NCBI GenBank assembly: GCA_021796055.1
Contig: JAJYOS010000370.1
Location: 1 to 6,670, forward strand
Direction of reading: 5' to 3'
Source of the DNA: Bacteroidota bacterium
GTDB lineage: Bacteria; Bacteroidota; Kryptoniia; Kryptoniales; JAKASW01
Length of the DNA stretch: 6,670 nt
In this document: one piece after another, positions 5,908 to 6,670 of the stretch
How the letters are laid out: each line of letters begins with the position of its first letter
Numbering within the stretch: the first letter of the stretch is position 1
Notes under the pieces: model-generated
Databases searched by the model: none
The model's input: the letters and a program-made list of their open reading frames with translations, nothing else
Told to the model about the DNA's origin: nothing
Made by a program: the position numbers and the translations under genes

Positions 5908-6670
5908 ATGACAGGTAAAAAGAAGACCCCGAAGTCAAAGGGCATCATATATGTGCTGTTCCTTTCTCTTATCATGACATCTACGTCGGCGTTTGGTCAG
6001 ACTGGCGAAGGCCTTTTTCACTTCTCGGAGGACGTCAGGCTTTTCACCGCGTACGCCATGATGAACGCCTCCGGAAATAGAGGCGAATGGCGAACAGGCG
6101 GCATGGACCCCATTAGAATCCAGTTACGCGCCGACTTGTCGGGGCGAATCGGCAGTACCTTCCGGGCAAAGATACGAGCATTCAACCAGCGTCACGGACA
6201 GATTTTGGAGACTTACGAGGCGGCTCTACTGACCTCCGGTCCTCCAGATTTTCATTGGAGCTACAACCCAAAGAAAACCGGGGATATCGCGGAGATCGTT
6301 TCGACAGATTCAACGCTACCTAATCTTCTTGCGGAATTCTACAGGAAGGCGCGCGTGGCTCAGCTCTGGGATGAGTATCGTCCGCTCATCCAGGCCGAGA
6401 ACGATAAATACAAACCTTTCGCCGATAAGGCGATGGATGATGTCCTTTCTTACTGTCGCCTGGATAGCAATTTCTTCTATTCAGATAGCAGACTGATCCA
6501 TTTTGAATACATGCCGCTCCTGCCATATTTCACTTCCATGACCGCATGGGTAAACGGCCAGGTTTACTTCATTGTGGGTCCGCAGGAAAATAAACCCGAC
6601 CAGTCGATATTCTACTACCTTCTTCTGAATCGAGTGACTTTCCCACTTGTAAGAAGCGATTCCACAAACG
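5908..6670 (+). CDS. Secreted protein, 3' end outside window (possibly DUF4932-like)
   Basis: An open frame of 254 codons runs through the right edge with no stop. The N-terminus is a signal peptide: Lys-rich start (MTGKKKTPKSKG), hydrophobic run IIYVLFLSLIM, and a likely cleavage near SAFG|Q (residue 30), so the product is exported. ATG follows AGGA at 7 bases. The mature part is globular: EDVRLFTAYAMMNASG (41-56), a helical stretch LLAEFYRKARVAQLWDEYRPLI (140-161) followed by AENDKYKPFADKAMDDVLSY, then a beta-like region WVNGQVYFIVGP (214-225). The order of an opening helix, an FYR...W...YRPL segment and a later 'GP' strand recalls secreted DUF4932-type putative metallopeptidases. No HExxH is visible by residue 254, so either it lies beyond the edge, it has been lost, or the family guess is wrong. 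Without the 3' end, 'secreted protein of unknown function' is the safe reading. Confidence 0.7.
   Translation, partial: MTGKKKTPKSKGIIYVLFLSLIMTSTSAFGQTGEGLFHFSEDVRLFTAYAMMNASGNRGEWRTGGMDPIRIQLRADLSGRIGSTFRAKIRAFNQRHGQILETYEAALLTSGPPDFHWSYNPKKTGDIAEIVSTDSTLPNLLAEFYRKARVAQLWDEYRPLIQAENDKYKPFADKAMDDVLSYCRLDSNFFYSDSRLIHFEYMPLLPYFTSMTAWVNGQVYFIVGPQENKPDQSIFYYLLLNRVTFPLVRSDSTN

Noticed and set aside
5438..5911. Plus-strand frame overlapping the lipoprotein and the spacer
   Set aside because: It lies out of frame in the lipoprotein gene, lacks a start signal, and encodes Arg/Ser-rich sequence typical of a shadow frame.
1..6670. CRISPR array, insertion sequence, tRNA or rRNA
   Set aside because: No regularly spaced repeats, no transposase or terminal inverted repeats, and no cloverleaf or rRNA-like sequence were seen.

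Overview
The window looks like a chromosomal segment from a bacterium of the Bacteroidota/Ignavibacteriota/Chlorobiota (FCB) group. The evidence is family content: a DUF2911 protein, a glycoside hydrolase family 92 (GH92) fragment, a small two-gene exosortase locus, and a substrate tail resembling the PID-CTERM tails known from this group. Several genes have clear Shine-Dalgarno sites (AAGGAGG before the DUF2911 gene, AAGGGAG before the sortase substrate). Such sites are uncommon in classical Bacteroidia, so a deeper or sister lineage such as Ignavibacteria fits somewhat better. This placement is inference; there is no marker gene in the window.

Layout. Positions 1-460 hold no recognisable gene. 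A plus-strand gene (461-1162) encodes an exported protein with a HF-x-x-S and D/N/G pattern like the YfiM/VanZ-like (DUF2279) group. It converges on a minus-strand DUF2911 protein gene (1348-1932), and a strong symmetric hairpin lies between the two. A hairpin-rich gap (1933-2171) separates the DUF2911 gene from the main feature of the window.

The main feature is a compact exosortase locus on the minus strand. In transcription order it has: a 118-residue secreted protein (3838->3482) with a signal peptide, an Asp/Asn/Gly/His-rich middle and a C-terminal sorting tail (VPITEGLPF, a glycine-rich hydrophobic helix, a basic end); a 189-residue exosortase-family membrane protein (3267->2698) with the Cys/Arg/His catalytic set; and a four-helix membrane protein (2711->2172) that overlaps the exosortase gene by 14 bases. 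A coherent reading is that the exosortase recognises the tail of its neighbour and cleaves or transfers it at the cell envelope, and that the overlapping membrane protein assists. Only the families and the adjacency are seen; the enzyme-substrate pairing is inferred.

From 3839 to 4299 no gene is visible. Next on the minus strand is the C-terminal quarter of a GH92 alpha-mannosidase (4435-5190), well preserved at its C-terminus, degenerate upstream, and still followed by its intrinsic terminator (4300-4342). It is a pseudogene cut off by the next locus. On the plus strand follow a Tyr/Pro/Gln-rich lipoprotein (5344-5748, GTG start) and the first 254 codons of a secreted protein (from 5908) that runs off the window end and may belong to a DUF4932-like group.
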